From: Stenotrophomonas geniculata ATCC 19374 = JCM 13324
GTDB taxonomy: Bacteria > Pseudomonadota > Gammaproteobacteria > Xanthomonadales > Xanthomonadaceae
DNA length: 64,000 bases
NCBI RefSeq assembly: GCF_001431625.1
Contig: NZ_LLXT01000094.1
Span: 1-64,000, forward strand
Reading direction: 5' to 3'
Below, piece after piece: positions 42,045 to 50,966 of this stretch; the stretch's first letter is position 1, and the number at the start of each line of letters is the position of its first letter. The position numbers were made by a program, and so were the translations under genes. Below the pieces are notes generated by a model. That model was not told the DNA's origin, made no database searches, and saw nothing but the letters and a program-made list of their open reading frames with translations.

Positions 42045-44819
42045 TCAGTGTGCTTCGTCCCAGTTGTTGCCGATGCCGGTATCGACCACCAGCGGCACGC
42101 GCAGTTTGGCCGCTTGCGACATGCGCTCCACCACCTGCAAACGCAAGTCTTCAACGAAACTGCTTTCGGTTTCGAACACCAGTTCATCATGCACCTGCAG
42201 GATCATCCGTGCCGGTGCGCCGCTGTCGCGCAGCCACTGGTCCACGTCCACCATCGCGCGCTTGATGATGTCGGCGGCGGTGCCCTGCATCGGCGCGTTG
42301 ATCGCCGCGCGCTCGGCACCGGCACGCAGGCCCTGGTTGCGGGCGTGGATGTCGTTCAGGTACAGGCGGCGACCGAACAGGGTCTCCACATAGCCCTGGT
42401 CGCGGGCCTGCTGGCGCATCCGCTCCATGAAGTCACGCACGCCCGGGTAGCGGCTGAAGTACAGCGCCACGTAGTCCTGCGCCTGGCCGCGGTCGATGCC
42501 CAGGTTGCGGGCCAGGCCGAAGGCGCTCATGCCGTACATCAGGCCGAAGTTGATCGCCTTGGCAGCGCGGCGCTCGTTCGGGGTCACCTCTTCCAGCGTA
42601 CGCCCGAACACCTCGGCGGCGGTGGCACGGTGCACGTCGGCGCCCTGCTCGAAGGCACGCACCAGACCCGGGTCCTCGGACAGGTGGGCCATGATCCGCA
42701 GCTCGATCTGCGAGTAGTCGGCGGCCAGCAGCTGGAAGCCCTCCGGGGCGATGAACGCGCGGCGGATGCGGCGGCCATCTTCGGTGCGGATCGGGATGTT
42801 CTGCAGGTTGGGGTCCGACGAGGACAGGCGGCCGGTGGCGGCGCCGGACTGGTGGTAGCTGGTATGCACGCGGCCGGTGTCCGGGTTGACCATCTCCGGC
42901 AGCTTGTCGGTGTAGGTGCTGCGCAGCTTGGCCAGCCCGCGGTACTCCAGGATCACGCGCGGCAGCTCGTGCTGGTCGGCAATCGCCTCCAGTGCCTCTT
43001 CATTGGTGCTGGGCTGGCCCTTCGGGGTCTTCACCACCGCCGGCAGCTTCAGCTCGTCGAACAGCACCGCCTGCAGCTGCTTGGGCGAATCCAGGTTGAA
43101 GCTGCGCCCAGCCAGTTCGGTGGCCTTCTGCTGCGCCGCCAGCATGCGCGAGGACAGGTCCTGGCTCTGCCGGCGCAGTTCGTCGGTGTCGACCCGCACG
43201 CCGTTGGCTTCGATGCTGGTCAGCACCGGCACCAGCGGCATCTCGATGTCGCGGTACACGCTGTCCAGTGCCGGTTCGGCCAGCAGCTGCGGCTGCAGCG
43301 CGCGGTGCAGGCGCAAGGTGATGTCGGCGTCCTCGGCCGCATAGCGGCTGGCTTCGTCGATGCCCACCTGCGAGAACGGAATCTGCTTGGCGCCCTTGCC
43401 GGCCACGTCCTCGAACTTGATGGTGCTGTAGCCCAGATAGCGCAGGGCCAGCGAATCCATGTCGTGGCGGGTGGCGGTGGAATTGAGCACGAAGCTCTCG
43501 AGCATGGTGTCGTCGTGGTAGCCCTGCACGTCCACGCCGTGACGGCGCAGCACGTGCAGGTCGTACTTGCCGTGCTGGCCCAGCTTCTTCTTCGCCGGGT
43601 CCTGCAGCATCGGGCGCAGCGCATCCAGCACCTGCTGCATCGGCAGCTGGGCCGGCGCACCCGGGTAATCGTGGCCGACCGGAATGTAGGCGGCCTTGCC
43701 CGGCTCGACCGCCAGACTGACGCCGACCAGGCGCGCACGCATCGCGTCCAGCGCATCGGTTTCGGTATCGAAGCTGATCAGGTCCGCCTGCTGCAGGCGC
43801 TCGACCCAGGCCTGCAGCTGCTCGGCGGTCAGCACGGTCTCGTATTCACCTGGCGCGGCCAGCGCCGGATCCAGCGTGCCCGCTGCCGGTGCCTCGGCGC
43901 TGCCGCGGGCAAAGCCTGCTGCCGTACCGCGCAGGCTCGGCGTTGCTTCGCTGGCGGCCGTCGGCGCCGGCAGCGGTGCACCCAGCTCCTTCAGCGCCTG
44001 GGTGAAGCCGTAGCGCGCATACAGCTCGGTCAACTCCGGCACGTCCTGCTCGCGCAGGGCCAGCATGGTCGGGCTGGCGTCCAGCTCCACGTCGGTGCGG
44101 ATGGTCACCAGCTCGCGGTTCAGCGGCAGCCGCTCCAGCGCCGCCCGCAGGTTCTCGCCGATCTTGCCCTTCATGGTCGGCGCGGCCGCCATCACCCCAT
44201 CCAGGTGCTGATACTCGGCCAGCCACTTGGCGGCGGTCTTCGGCCCGCACTTCTCTACGCCCGGCACGTTGTCGACGGTATCGCCCATCAGCGCCAGCAG
44301 GTCGATGATCTGGTCGGCGCGCACGCCGAACTTCTCCATCACCGCCGCGTCCGAATCCATGCGGCTGCCGGTCATGGTGTTGACCAGCTCGATGCCCGGG
44401 CGCACCAGCTGGGCAAAGTCCTTGTCGCCGGTGGAGATGGTCACCTTCAGGTCCTGCGCCACGCCCTGCAGGGCCAGCGTGCCGATCACATCGTCGGCTT
44501 CCACGCCGGGAATGCGCAGGATGCTGATGCCCAGCGCTTCGACGATGCGGCACATCGGCTCGACCTGGCTGCGCAGCTCATCGGGCATCGGCGGGCGGTT
44601 GGCCTTGTACTGGTCGTAGAGGTCATCGCGGAAGGTCTTGCCGGGCGCATCGACCACGAACGCCACGTAGGCCGGGCGTTCCTTCAGCGTCGAGCGCAGC
44701 ATGTTGACCACGCCGAACAGCGCGCCGGTGGGTTCACCCTGTGCATTGGACAGGGGCGGCAGCGCGTGGAACGCGCGGTACAGGTAACTGGACCCGTCGA
44801 TCAGGACTAATCTGCTCAT
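42045..44819 (-). CDS. polA: DNA polymerase I
   Basis: A 924-residue polymerase for Okazaki fragment processing and repair. Residues 1-290 are the 5' nuclease (VLIDGSSYLYRAFHALPPL, GVEADDVIGTLA). The 3'-5' exonuclease domain (about 330-510) keeps the acidic pair in ISFDTETDALD. The polymerase domain follows (AADYSQIELRIMAHL, RRAAKAINFGLMYGMSAFGL, LQVHDELVFE). Full length and intact. Confidence 0.97.
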   Translation of the reverse strand: MSRLVLIDGSSYLYRAFHALPPLSNAQGEPTGALFGVVNMLRSTLKERPAYVAFVVDAPGKTFRDDLYDQYKANRPPMPDELRSQVEPMCRIVEALGISILRIPGVEADDVIGTLALQGVAQDLKVTISTGDKDFAQLVRPGIELVNTMTGSRMDSDAAVMEKFGVRADQIIDLLALMGDTVDNVPGVEKCGPKTAAKWLAEYQHLDGVMAAAPTMKGKIGENLRAALERLPLNRELVTIRTDVELDASPTMLALREQDVPELTELYARYGFTQALKELGAPLPAPTAASEATPSLRGTAAGFARGSAEAPAAGTLDPALAAPGEYETVLTAEQLQAWVERLQQADLISFDTETDALDAMRARLVGVSLAVEPGKAAYIPVGHDYPGAPAQLPMQQVLDALRPMLQDPAKKKLGQHGKYDLHVLRRHGVDVQGYHDDTMLESFVLNSTATRHDMDSLALRYLGYSTIKFEDVAGKGAKQIPFSQVGIDEASRYAAEDADITLRLHRALQPQLLAEPALDSVYRDIEMPLVPVLTSIEANGVRVDTDELRRQSQDLSSRMLAAQQKATELAGRSFNLDSPKQLQAVLFDELKLPAVVKTPKGQPSTNEEALEAIADQHELPRVILEYRGLAKLRSTYTDKLPEMVNPDTGRVHTSYHQSGAATGRLSSSDPNLQNIPIRTEDGRRIRRAFIAPEGFQLLAADYSQIELRIMAHLSEDPGLVRAFEQGADVHRATAAEVFGRTLEEVTPNERRAAKAINFGLMYGMSAFGLARNLGIDRGQAQDYVALYFSRYPGVRDFMERMRQQARDQGYVETLFGRRLYLNDIHARNQGLRAGAERAAINAPMQGTAADIIKRAMVDVDQWLRDSGAPARMILQVHDELVFETESSFVEDLRLQVVERMSQAAKLRVPLVVDTGIGNNWDEAH

Positions 44820-44917
44820 GGGTCGATTCTACGCGCCCGTGCCTGCATCGCGGCGACACGGCAGGCGCCCGGCGATGGGGCATAATCAAGGCTCTTTCCA
44901 GGCAAAGGCCCCCGCCG

Positions 44918-45202
44918 ATGAAGACCCTGATGCTGGCTTCCCTGCTCCTGCTCGCTGGCTGCGCCAGCATGGGTGGTGCGGGCGCTCCCCCGGTGGACGT
45001 CAAGGGCGCGGATGTATCCAAGCGCACCATGGACAACGGCGATGTCATCGAGGAATACCGCGTGTCCGGCCAGCTGCGCATGGTCAAGGTGACCCCGTCG
45101 CGCGGTGCCCCGTTCTACATGTACGACAAGAACGGCGACGGCCGTTTCGACAACGACAAGGATGGCGTGTCGCCGGTGTACTGGAAGCTGTACAGCTGGT
45201 GA
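44918..45202 (+). CDS. DUF2782-type small lipoprotein
   Basis: A 94-residue lipoprotein (LLLLAGC, Cys15). The conserved part VIEEYRVSGQLRMVKVTPSR followed by GAPFYMYDKNGDG is that of DUF2782 proteins, often found beside polA in gammaproteobacteria. It is divergent from polA. CATAAT at 44881 may be its -10 box. Function unknown. Confidence 0.85.
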   Translation: MKTLMLASLLLLAGCASMGGAGAPPVDVKGADVSKRTMDNGDVIEEYRVSGQLRMVKVTPSRGAPFYMYDKNGDGRFDNDKDGVSPVYWKLYSW

Positions 45203-45275
45203 TCTGACCGGGGTCGGATCCCTGCGATCCAGTGGATCCACGCCATGCGTGGATTCACCCCCGGCCCCCCCACAA

Positions 45276-45309
45276 AAAACAACGCCGGCGCGCATCCTGC
45301 GGCCGGCGT
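45276..45309 (-). terminator. Terminator of the universal stress protein gene
   Basis: On the minus strand ACGCCGGC pairs with GCCGGCGT, followed by GTTTTTT. It lies about 27 bases past the gene's stop and is a good intrinsic terminator. Confidence 0.8.
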
Positions 45310-45336
45310 CGGGTCCCCTCCCCGGGAACGCTTGAA

Positions 45337-45783
45337 TCAGCGGATGACCAGCACCGGCAACGTGCTGCGTGCCAGCACCTCAGCGGTCTGGCTGCCCAGC
45401 AGCACGCGGGTCACGCCACGGCGGCCATGCGAGGTCATCACGATCAAATCACTGTTGCGCTCGCCCGCCGTCTCGATGATGCCGTCGGCCGCGTAGCGGT
45501 CCAGCACATGCACCGGGTTGGCGGTAATGCCCTGCTCGGCGGCCTTGGCCAGCGCCGGCTGCAGCACCTTCTGCGCGCCTTCCTCGCGGTCGGCCTTGTA
45601 CTCCGGGCTGTTCATGTAGCCCACGCTCCAGCCCATGGCGTCGTACATGCCGACGGCCCACGGCTCGGACACAGTCACGATATCGACCTCGGCATTGAGG
45701 TCCTTGGCCAGCTCCAAGCCCTTGGCCAGGCCCTTGTCGGCCAGCTCGGACCCGTCGGTGGCAATCAGGATGCGCTTGTACAT
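45337..45783 (-). CDS. Universal stress protein (UspA family)
   Basis: A 148-residue cytosolic protein: N-terminal MYKRILIATDGSELADKGL and C-terminal TSHGRRGVTRVLLGSQTAEV, close to the ATP-binding G2xG9xGS loop, with the first Gly replaced by Thr. Start MYKRIL is the usual family start. Role in stress survival is by family only. Confidence 0.9.
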   Translation of the reverse strand: MYKRILIATDGSELADKGLAKGLELAKDLNAEVDIVTVSEPWAVGMYDAMGWSVGYMNSPEYKADREEGAQKVLQPALAKAAEQGITANPVHVLDRYAADGIIETAGERNSDLIVMTSHGRRGVTRVLLGSQTAEVLARSTLPVLVIR

Positions 45784-45966
45784 GGTGGGGCTCCGTGGCG
45801 ATCTGCCAGATGGGAACGACACCATTACACACCGGATGTGCAGGCTGCGCCTTGAGCAGGATCAATCCGGCGCCGCGCAGCGGCGTGTGCGCACCGTCCG
45901 CTTGCGTACCCGATCACTGCGGCGCAAGCTGGGTAGGCGGTGCCGCGCCGCCTTGGGAGAACCCGC

Positions 45967-46113
45967 ATGCAGGACGGCAAACCGACATCACGCTCCCCGC
46001 TCAGGGTCATCCTGTGCAGCCTCATCGCCGCCTTCGTGCTGTTCTGCGGCGGTTATTACCTGGGCAAAGATCTTGCCCAGCGCGACAACGCCCGGCAGTC
46101 GGCCGGCCGATAG
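45967..46113 (+). CDS. 48-residue membrane protein
   Basis: A small gene: ATG 45967 after GGGAG (about nine bases). The protein starts MQDGKPTSRSPLR, has one membrane helix (VILCSLIAAFVLFCGGYYLG) and a short polar tail (KDLAQRDNARQSAGR). Codon use suits the genome. The orientation is N-in. No known family; it is easily overlooked by size cut-offs. Confidence 0.6.
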   Translation: MQDGKPTSRSPLRVILCSLIAAFVLFCGGYYLGKDLAQRDNARQSAGR

Positions 46114-46122
46114 CCGGCTTCT

Positions 46123-46188
46123 GTAGAGCCGAGCCCATGCTCGGCTGCTACTGGCGGGAAAAGCAGCCGAGCATGGGCTCGGCTCTAC
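46123..46188. repeat. SMAG palindrome
   Basis: 66 bases, GTAG...CTAC. The left half GAGCCGAGCCCATGCTCGGC and the right half GCCGAGCATGGGCTCGGCTC are complementary. Confidence 0.88.
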
Positions 46189-46201
46189 ATCAGGCCCACC
46201 C

Positions 46202-46756
46202 TCAGGCGATCTGCACCACGCGTGCGTTCTGGCACAGCGGATAGCTGGCCACGAATTCGGCAATCGCATCACGCATCGCCTCGAACGATTCGCCATACAT
46301 GTACAGCGCGGTTTCGGTCGGGCCCTGCCACCAGCTGCAGATCTCGCCCAGGCCGTCGATGTTCTCCGACAGTTGTTCGAACACGTGGTTGGAATCGCAC
46401 TGTTCGTAGACTTCGTCTGGCAGATTCAGGCCATCCAGGTAGATGCCGAGGCCCTCGGTCACGCCGAAGCTGCGGTCGGCCTCGCCCGCGCCGTGGATCT
46501 TCGAGCCCTTCGGTGCACCCAACTGCTCCAGCAGGTCGATCAGCTTCGGCACGCCACTCGCATCGACCAGCGCCACTTCGATGTCGCCGTATTCGACCTC
46601 ACCCAGATCGGACATCGCAGTGCCGCCGCCCGTCAGCTCGCCCACCTGGGCCGCCTGCAGCAACGCGTCAAGCGGATCCTCGAACAGCTCGTGGCGATGC
46701 TCCGGCTGCAGCCGGGCGTTCAACTTCACGGTGACGCGCAGCGTGGGTTCGGTCAT
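46202..46756 (-). CDS. Conserved hypothetical protein
   Basis: A 184-residue soluble acidic protein without signal or membrane helix. Part of it reads like a two-part alpha/beta protein (EVEYGDIEVALVDASGVPKL; FEAMRDAIAEFVASYPLC). I do not recognise a family. It stands alone between two SMAG elements. Confidence 0.75.
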   Translation of the reverse strand: MTEPTLRVTVKLNARLQPEHRHELFEDPLDALLQAAQVGELTGGGTAMSDLGEVEYGDIEVALVDASGVPKLIDLLEQLGAPKGSKIHGAGEADRSFGVTEGLGIYLDGLNLPDEVYEQCDSNHVFEQLSENIDGLGEICSWWQGPTETALYMYGESFEAMRDAIAEFVASYPLCQNARVVQIA

Positions 46757-46787
46757 GGGGGCGTTCCTGGAAGAAGTGCCGCCTATT

Positions 46788-46853
46788 GTAGAGCCAGGCC
46801 CATGCTCGGCTGCTTTTCGCGCCAGAAGCAGCCGAGCATGGGCTCGGCTCTAC
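46788..46853. repeat. SMAG palindrome
   Basis: 66 bases, GTAG...CTAC, nearly the same as the copy at 46123 (left arm has GAGCCAGGCC in place of GAGCCGAGCC). Confidence 0.88.
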
Positions 46854-46862
46854 AACAGCCCG

Positions 46863-47189
46863 TCAGCGCAGGAACGGCGTCACCTTGCGCTTCAGCAACT
46901 CCACCAGCACCGGGGCCATGTACTCGTAGTCATCGGGAATATCCAGGCAGATCACCCGCTTGCCGTTCATCCACGCCTTGTAGCGGCTGGACAGCCGATT
47001 GCGGTGGGCGCGTTCCATCACGAACACGATATCGGCCCACTGCAGCAGCTCGGGGCTGAGCACCTCCTCGGCGTCGGCCAGCAGCCCGGCCGAGGCGGTC
47101 TCGATGCCCGGCCAATCGGCGAATACCTGCTCGGCCGTCGGGCTGCGCAGGCGGTTCTGGCTGCAGAGGAAGAGCACGTTGCGGGTCAT
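46863..47189 (-). CDS. Low-molecular-weight tyrosine phosphatase-like protein
   Basis: A 108-residue protein of the predicted tyrosine phosphatase class: LFLCSQNRLRSPTAEQVF carries a CxxxxxR loop (Cys-Ser-Gln-Asn-Arg-Leu-Arg). LDIPDDYEYMAP holds a candidate acid Asp. Shorter than classical LMW-PTPs (about 150). Substrate unknown. Confidence 0.8.
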   Translation of the reverse strand: MTRNVLFLCSQNRLRSPTAEQVFADWPGIETASAGLLADAEEVLSPELLQWADIVFVMERAHRNRLSSRYKAWMNGKRVICLDIPDDYEYMAPVLVELLKRKVTPFLR

Positions 47190-47203
47190 GCGTACTCACC
47201 TTG

Positions 47204-47268
47204 GTAGAGCCGAGCGATGCTCGGCTGGTTTTCTCCGCCAAAAGCAGCCGAGCATGGCTCGGCTCTAC
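47204..47268. repeat. SMAG palindrome
   Basis: 65 bases, GTAG...CTAC, with arms GAGCCGAGC.ATGCTCGGC and GCCGAGCATGGCTCGGCTC. It lies between the phosphatase-like gene's start and the end of uvrD. Confidence 0.88.
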
Positions 47269-47293
47269 AGGAGTTCCCGCCCCTCGACGGTGA

Positions 47294-49486
47294 TCAGATC
47301 ACCGTCAGATTCGCATACGCCATCACCAGCCACTTGCTGCCGGCGTCGGCGAATTCGACCTGGACGCGGGCGTGCGCGCCGCTGCCCTCGTAGTCAGTCA
47401 CCATGCCTTCGCCGAACTTGGGGTGGGTGACCAGCGCACCGAGCTTGACCGGCGGTGCCTCGATCGAGGCATGGCCCATCACCCGGCTGGCACCCATCGA
47501 GGCCGGTCGCGAGACCTGTACCTTCGGGCGCACTTCGTGCAGCAGCTCGCGCGGAATCTCACGCAGGAAGCGCGACGGCAGGCTGTAGTTGTCCTGGCCG
47601 TGGATGCGGCGCGATTCGGCATAGCTCAGCACCAGCTTCTGGCGCGCGCGGGTGATGCCGACGTAGGCCAGGCGGCGCTCTTCCTCCAGCCGTCCGCTTT
47701 CTTCCAGCGAACGTGCGCTGGGGAACAGGCCGTCTTCCATGCCCGCCAGGAACACCAGCGGGAATTCCAGGCCCTTGGCCGAATGCAGGGTCATCAACTG
47801 CACACCGTCCTCGCCGGCCTGCGCCTGGCCTTCACCGGCCTCCAGCGCGGCATAGGCCAGGAACGCGACCAGCTCGTCCATGTCCTCGCCCACTTCCTCG
47901 ATGTCGTCGGCGCGGCGCACGAAGCGCGAGGCCACCGAGACCAGTTCGTCGAGGTTGTCGGTACGCGATTCCGAATCCAGCGAATTGCGGCTTTCCTTGC
48001 TCCAGTGCTCGCGCAGCTGCGAGCGGGCCAGCACGTGGTCCACGCGCTCGGCCAGGGTCATGTGCAGGGTCTGCGCCTGCAGCTCGTTGACCAGCACCAG
48101 GAAGCCGGCCAGTGCATTGCGCGCGCGTGCGGCCAGCGCGTTGCCCTGGGTGACCAGCATGGTCGCTTCCCACAACGAGATGCCCTGTGCGCGCGCCTCG
48201 CGGCGCACTTCGTCGAGCGTGCGGTCGCCGATGCCCCGGGTGGGCGTGTTGACCGCGCGCTCGAAGGCGGCGTCATCGTTGCGGTTGGACAGCAAGCGCA
48301 GGTAAGCCAGCGCATCCTTGATTTCGGCACGCTCGAAGAAGCGCATGCCGCCATACACCCGGTACGGCACCTGTTCGCTCAGCAGTGCTTCTTCCAGCGC
48401 GCGCGACTGCGCGTTGCTGCGGTAGAGCACGGCCACTTCGGTGTAACTGCCACCGTCGCGCACCCATTGGCGGGCACGCTCAACGATGTAGCGCGCCTCG
48501 TCCATCTCGTTGTACGCCGCGTACAGATCGATCGGCTCGCCGTCACCGCTGTCGGTCCACAGCTGCTTGCCGATGCGATCCGGGTTGTGCGCGATCACCG
48601 CGTTGGCGGCACCGAGGATGTTGGCGGTGGAGCGGTAGTTCTGCTCCAGGCGGATGGTCTGCGCACCCGGGAAGTCGCGCAGGAAGCCCTGCACGTTCTC
48701 GACCTTGGCACCGCGCCAGCCATAGATGGCCTGGTCATCGTCGCCGACCACGAACACGTGGCCGGAATCGCCGGCCAGCACGCGCACGAAGGCGTACTGG
48801 ATGGCGTTGGTGTCCTGGAACTCGTCCACCAGGATCTCGCGGAAGCGGGCGCGGTAATGCGACAGCAGCGCCGGGTTGTCGCGCAGCAGTTCGTGCGCGC
48901 GCAGCAGCAGCTCGGCGAAGTCGACCAGGCCGGCGCGGTCGCAGCGCGCCTGGTACTCGATGTAGGCCTGGCGCATGGTTTCCAGCCACGCATCGTGCGG
49001 CTCGGGCTGGATGTGCTGCGGGCGGCGGCCCTCGTCCTTCTGTGCGTTGATCCACCACGCGATCTGCTTGGCCGGGTACTTGCCGTCGTCCAGTTCCAGC
49101 GCCTGCACCACGCGCTTGACCAGCCGCAGCTGGTCGTCCGAATCCATCACCTGGAAGCCTTCGGGCAGCTTCGCGTCCTGCCAGTGCAGGCGCAGCAGGC
49201 GGTTGGCCAGGCCGTGGAAGGTGCCGATCCACATGCCGCGGCTGCCATGGGGCAGCTGGGCGTCGATGCGGTGGCGCATCTCGCCGGCCGCCTTGTTGGT
49301 GAAAGTCACCGCGAAAATGCCGTGGGTCGGCACGCCATTGACTTCATGCAGCCAGGCGATGCGGTGGGTGAGTACGCGGGTCTTGCCGGAACCGGCACCA
49401 GCCAGCACCAGGTGGTGGCCGGGAGGAGCGGAGACGGCTTCGCGCTGGGCCGGGTTCAGGCCATCAAGCAGGTGGGAGACATCCAT
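47294..49486 (-). CDS. uvrD: DNA helicase II
   Basis: A 730-residue SF1A helicase for nucleotide excision and mismatch repair. Walker A is AGAGSGKTRVLTHR; FAVTFTNKAAGEM (Ia), GDDDQAIYGWRGA (III), EQNYRSTANIL and VYGGMRFFERAEIKD follow, and the C-terminal tail carries the VTDYEGSGAHARVQVEF domain. Start MDVSHLLDGLN equals the E. coli start; an ATG three codons upstream is possible. Confidence 0.96.
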   Translation of the reverse strand: MDVSHLLDGLNPAQREAVSAPPGHHLVLAGAGSGKTRVLTHRIAWLHEVNGVPTHGIFAVTFTNKAAGEMRHRIDAQLPHGSRGMWIGTFHGLANRLLRLHWQDAKLPEGFQVMDSDDQLRLVKRVVQALELDDGKYPAKQIAWWINAQKDEGRRPQHIQPEPHDAWLETMRQAYIEYQARCDRAGLVDFAELLLRAHELLRDNPALLSHYRARFREILVDEFQDTNAIQYAFVRVLAGDSGHVFVVGDDDQAIYGWRGAKVENVQGFLRDFPGAQTIRLEQNYRSTANILGAANAVIAHNPDRIGKQLWTDSGDGEPIDLYAAYNEMDEARYIVERARQWVRDGGSYTEVAVLYRSNAQSRALEEALLSEQVPYRVYGGMRFFERAEIKDALAYLRLLSNRNDDAAFERAVNTPTRGIGDRTLDEVRREARAQGISLWEATMLVTQGNALAARARNALAGFLVLVNELQAQTLHMTLAERVDHVLARSQLREHWSKESRNSLDSESRTDNLDELVSVASRFVRRADDIEEVGEDMDELVAFLAYAALEAGEGQAQAGEDGVQLMTLHSAKGLEFPLVFLAGMEDGLFPSARSLEESGRLEEERRLAYVGITRARQKLVLSYAESRRIHGQDNYSLPSRFLREIPRELLHEVRPKVQVSRPASMGASRVMGHASIEAPPVKLGALVTHPKFGEGMVTDYEGSGAHARVQVEFADAGSKWLVMAYANLTVI

Positions 49487-49496
49487 GCCCCCCATT

Positions 49497-50903
49497 TTAC
49501 GGCATCGCCGTCGCGGCTCCTGCGACCACCTGGGTGGCCAGTGCCTGGGCCTGCTGACGCAGTTCAGGCACCGCCAGGCTTTCCCACAGGCTGCCGATGC
49601 GCAGGCTGCCGAGCACACCCAGCCGTGCCTGCGGCTGGCCACCGGCAGCACGCAGGCGGTCGCCCGGCACGGTGCTGTCCAGGCCCAGCCCATGCGGACC
49701 GGGGCGTGCCAGGCCATCGGCCTGCAGCTGCTGCAGCAACGGATTGCGCAGCGCACTGGCACGGGTCTCCACACCGGTGGCGTTGATCACCCCGCCAATC
49801 ATCGTCCACTGCTGTTCATTGCCGGTGGCATCGCGGCCAGACAACCGCAGGGCATCGCCTTCGCGGCAGACGCGCTGCAGGCGCGACCGATGGATGCGCA
49901 GTTGGCCACTGTCCTGCAGAGACTGCAGCTGCGCATCCACCTCTTCGGCGATGCGGTGGCGATGTACGTCCCAGTAGCGCACCACATGGCGCAGGAAGCG
50001 GCGCTGGTCGGCCTCGTCGAGGCTGCACCACAGCGCCTGCCCGTGCGGACGGATGCGGTCCATCACGCCCTGCCACGGCAGGCCATCGGCCTGCGCTTGG
50101 CGGGCGAAGCCACGCAGCGCACGCAGGCGCTGGCGCAGGTTCATCGGCAGCAGCGTGGCCGGGTCGAACGTGGGCAGGCCGCCGTGTGCGTGCGGCAGCG
50201 GTAGCAGGCCGTGACGCGAGATCACATGCAGCGGGCCGGTGTGACCGGCAGCAACCAGCGCCAGCACGGTGTCGGCCATGCTCAGGCCGGAGCCGACAAT
50301 GGCCACGGCCTGTTCGCCGGCCAGGGTACGCACACCGTCGTAGTCCCAGGCCTCGATCACATCATCGGCAGGCAGCGCGTCGGCACCGGCCACGGGCAAC
50401 GGGCGCATGCTGTTGCCGGTGGCCAGCACCGCCTGCGCAGCATGCAGCGTGCTGCCATCGCCGAGTGTCAGCTGGTAGCCATGGTCATCCGGCTGCAGGC
50501 CCAGTACCGGCTGCGCGATCACCTGCAGCTGTGCGGGGCTGGCGGCCACGGCCTCCTGCAGGCGCTGCTGCAGGTAGGCAGCAAAGTAATGGCGACACAC
50601 GTAACGCTCGCCCAGCACCTCGCGCGCCTCGCCCGGGTAGGCGTTGGCAGCCACCAGATAGTCGAGGAAATCGCCGGGCTGGTCGGCAAACGCATTCATC
50701 TTTGCCGCCGGTACGTTCAGCAGGTGCTCCGGCCATGGTGTGGCATAGGCGATGCCCTGGGCCAGCTGCGAGGCGGGTTCGAAGATGGCCAGCGCCAGCG
50801 GCGCGTGGGCCTGGCGCAGTACCTGGATCGCCACCAGCACCCCGGCCGCACCACCACCGATGATCGCCAGGTCCAGTTCGCCATTACGCGGTGAATCAGT
50901 CAT
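49497..50903 (-). CDS. FAD/NAD(P)-binding oxidoreductase (COG4529-like)
   Basis: A 468-residue flavoprotein. It has an N-terminal LAIIGGGAAGVLVAIQVL, an FAD-linked segment with GIAYATPWPEHLLNVPAAKM, and a second nucleotide-binding motif VAIVGSGLSMADTVLALV. Similar to YdhS-type proteins whose substrate is unknown. It stands close upstream of uvrD on the same strand and could be co-transcribed. Confidence 0.85.
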   Translation of the reverse strand: MTDSPRNGELDLAIIGGGAAGVLVAIQVLRQAHAPLALAIFEPASQLAQGIAYATPWPEHLLNVPAAKMNAFADQPGDFLDYLVAANAYPGEAREVLGERYVCRHYFAAYLQQRLQEAVAASPAQLQVIAQPVLGLQPDDHGYQLTLGDGSTLHAAQAVLATGNSMRPLPVAGADALPADDVIEAWDYDGVRTLAGEQAVAIVGSGLSMADTVLALVAAGHTGPLHVISRHGLLPLPHAHGGLPTFDPATLLPMNLRQRLRALRGFARQAQADGLPWQGVMDRIRPHGQALWCSLDEADQRRFLRHVVRYWDVHRHRIAEEVDAQLQSLQDSGQLRIHRSRLQRVCREGDALRLSGRDATGNEQQWTMIGGVINATGVETRASALRNPLLQQLQADGLARPGPHGLGLDSTVPGDRLRAAGGQPQARLGVLGSLRIGSLWESLAVPELRQQAQALATQVVAGAATAMP

Positions 50904-50966
50904 GTGCCGATTGTAGGCCATCGGCGATGACAGGCCGGATTGCCGGAATGGGCGGCCGGCATTGCC

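Noticed and set aside
42048-44810. A 920-codon open frame antisense to polA
   Set aside because: Mirror frame of a GC-rich gene; composition rich in His, Gln, Arg and no domain. polA on the other strand is unambiguous.
47372-49786. An 804-codon open frame antisense to uvrD
   Set aside because: Same mirror effect of third-position GC; no motifs, and the uvrD motifs are all on the minus strand.
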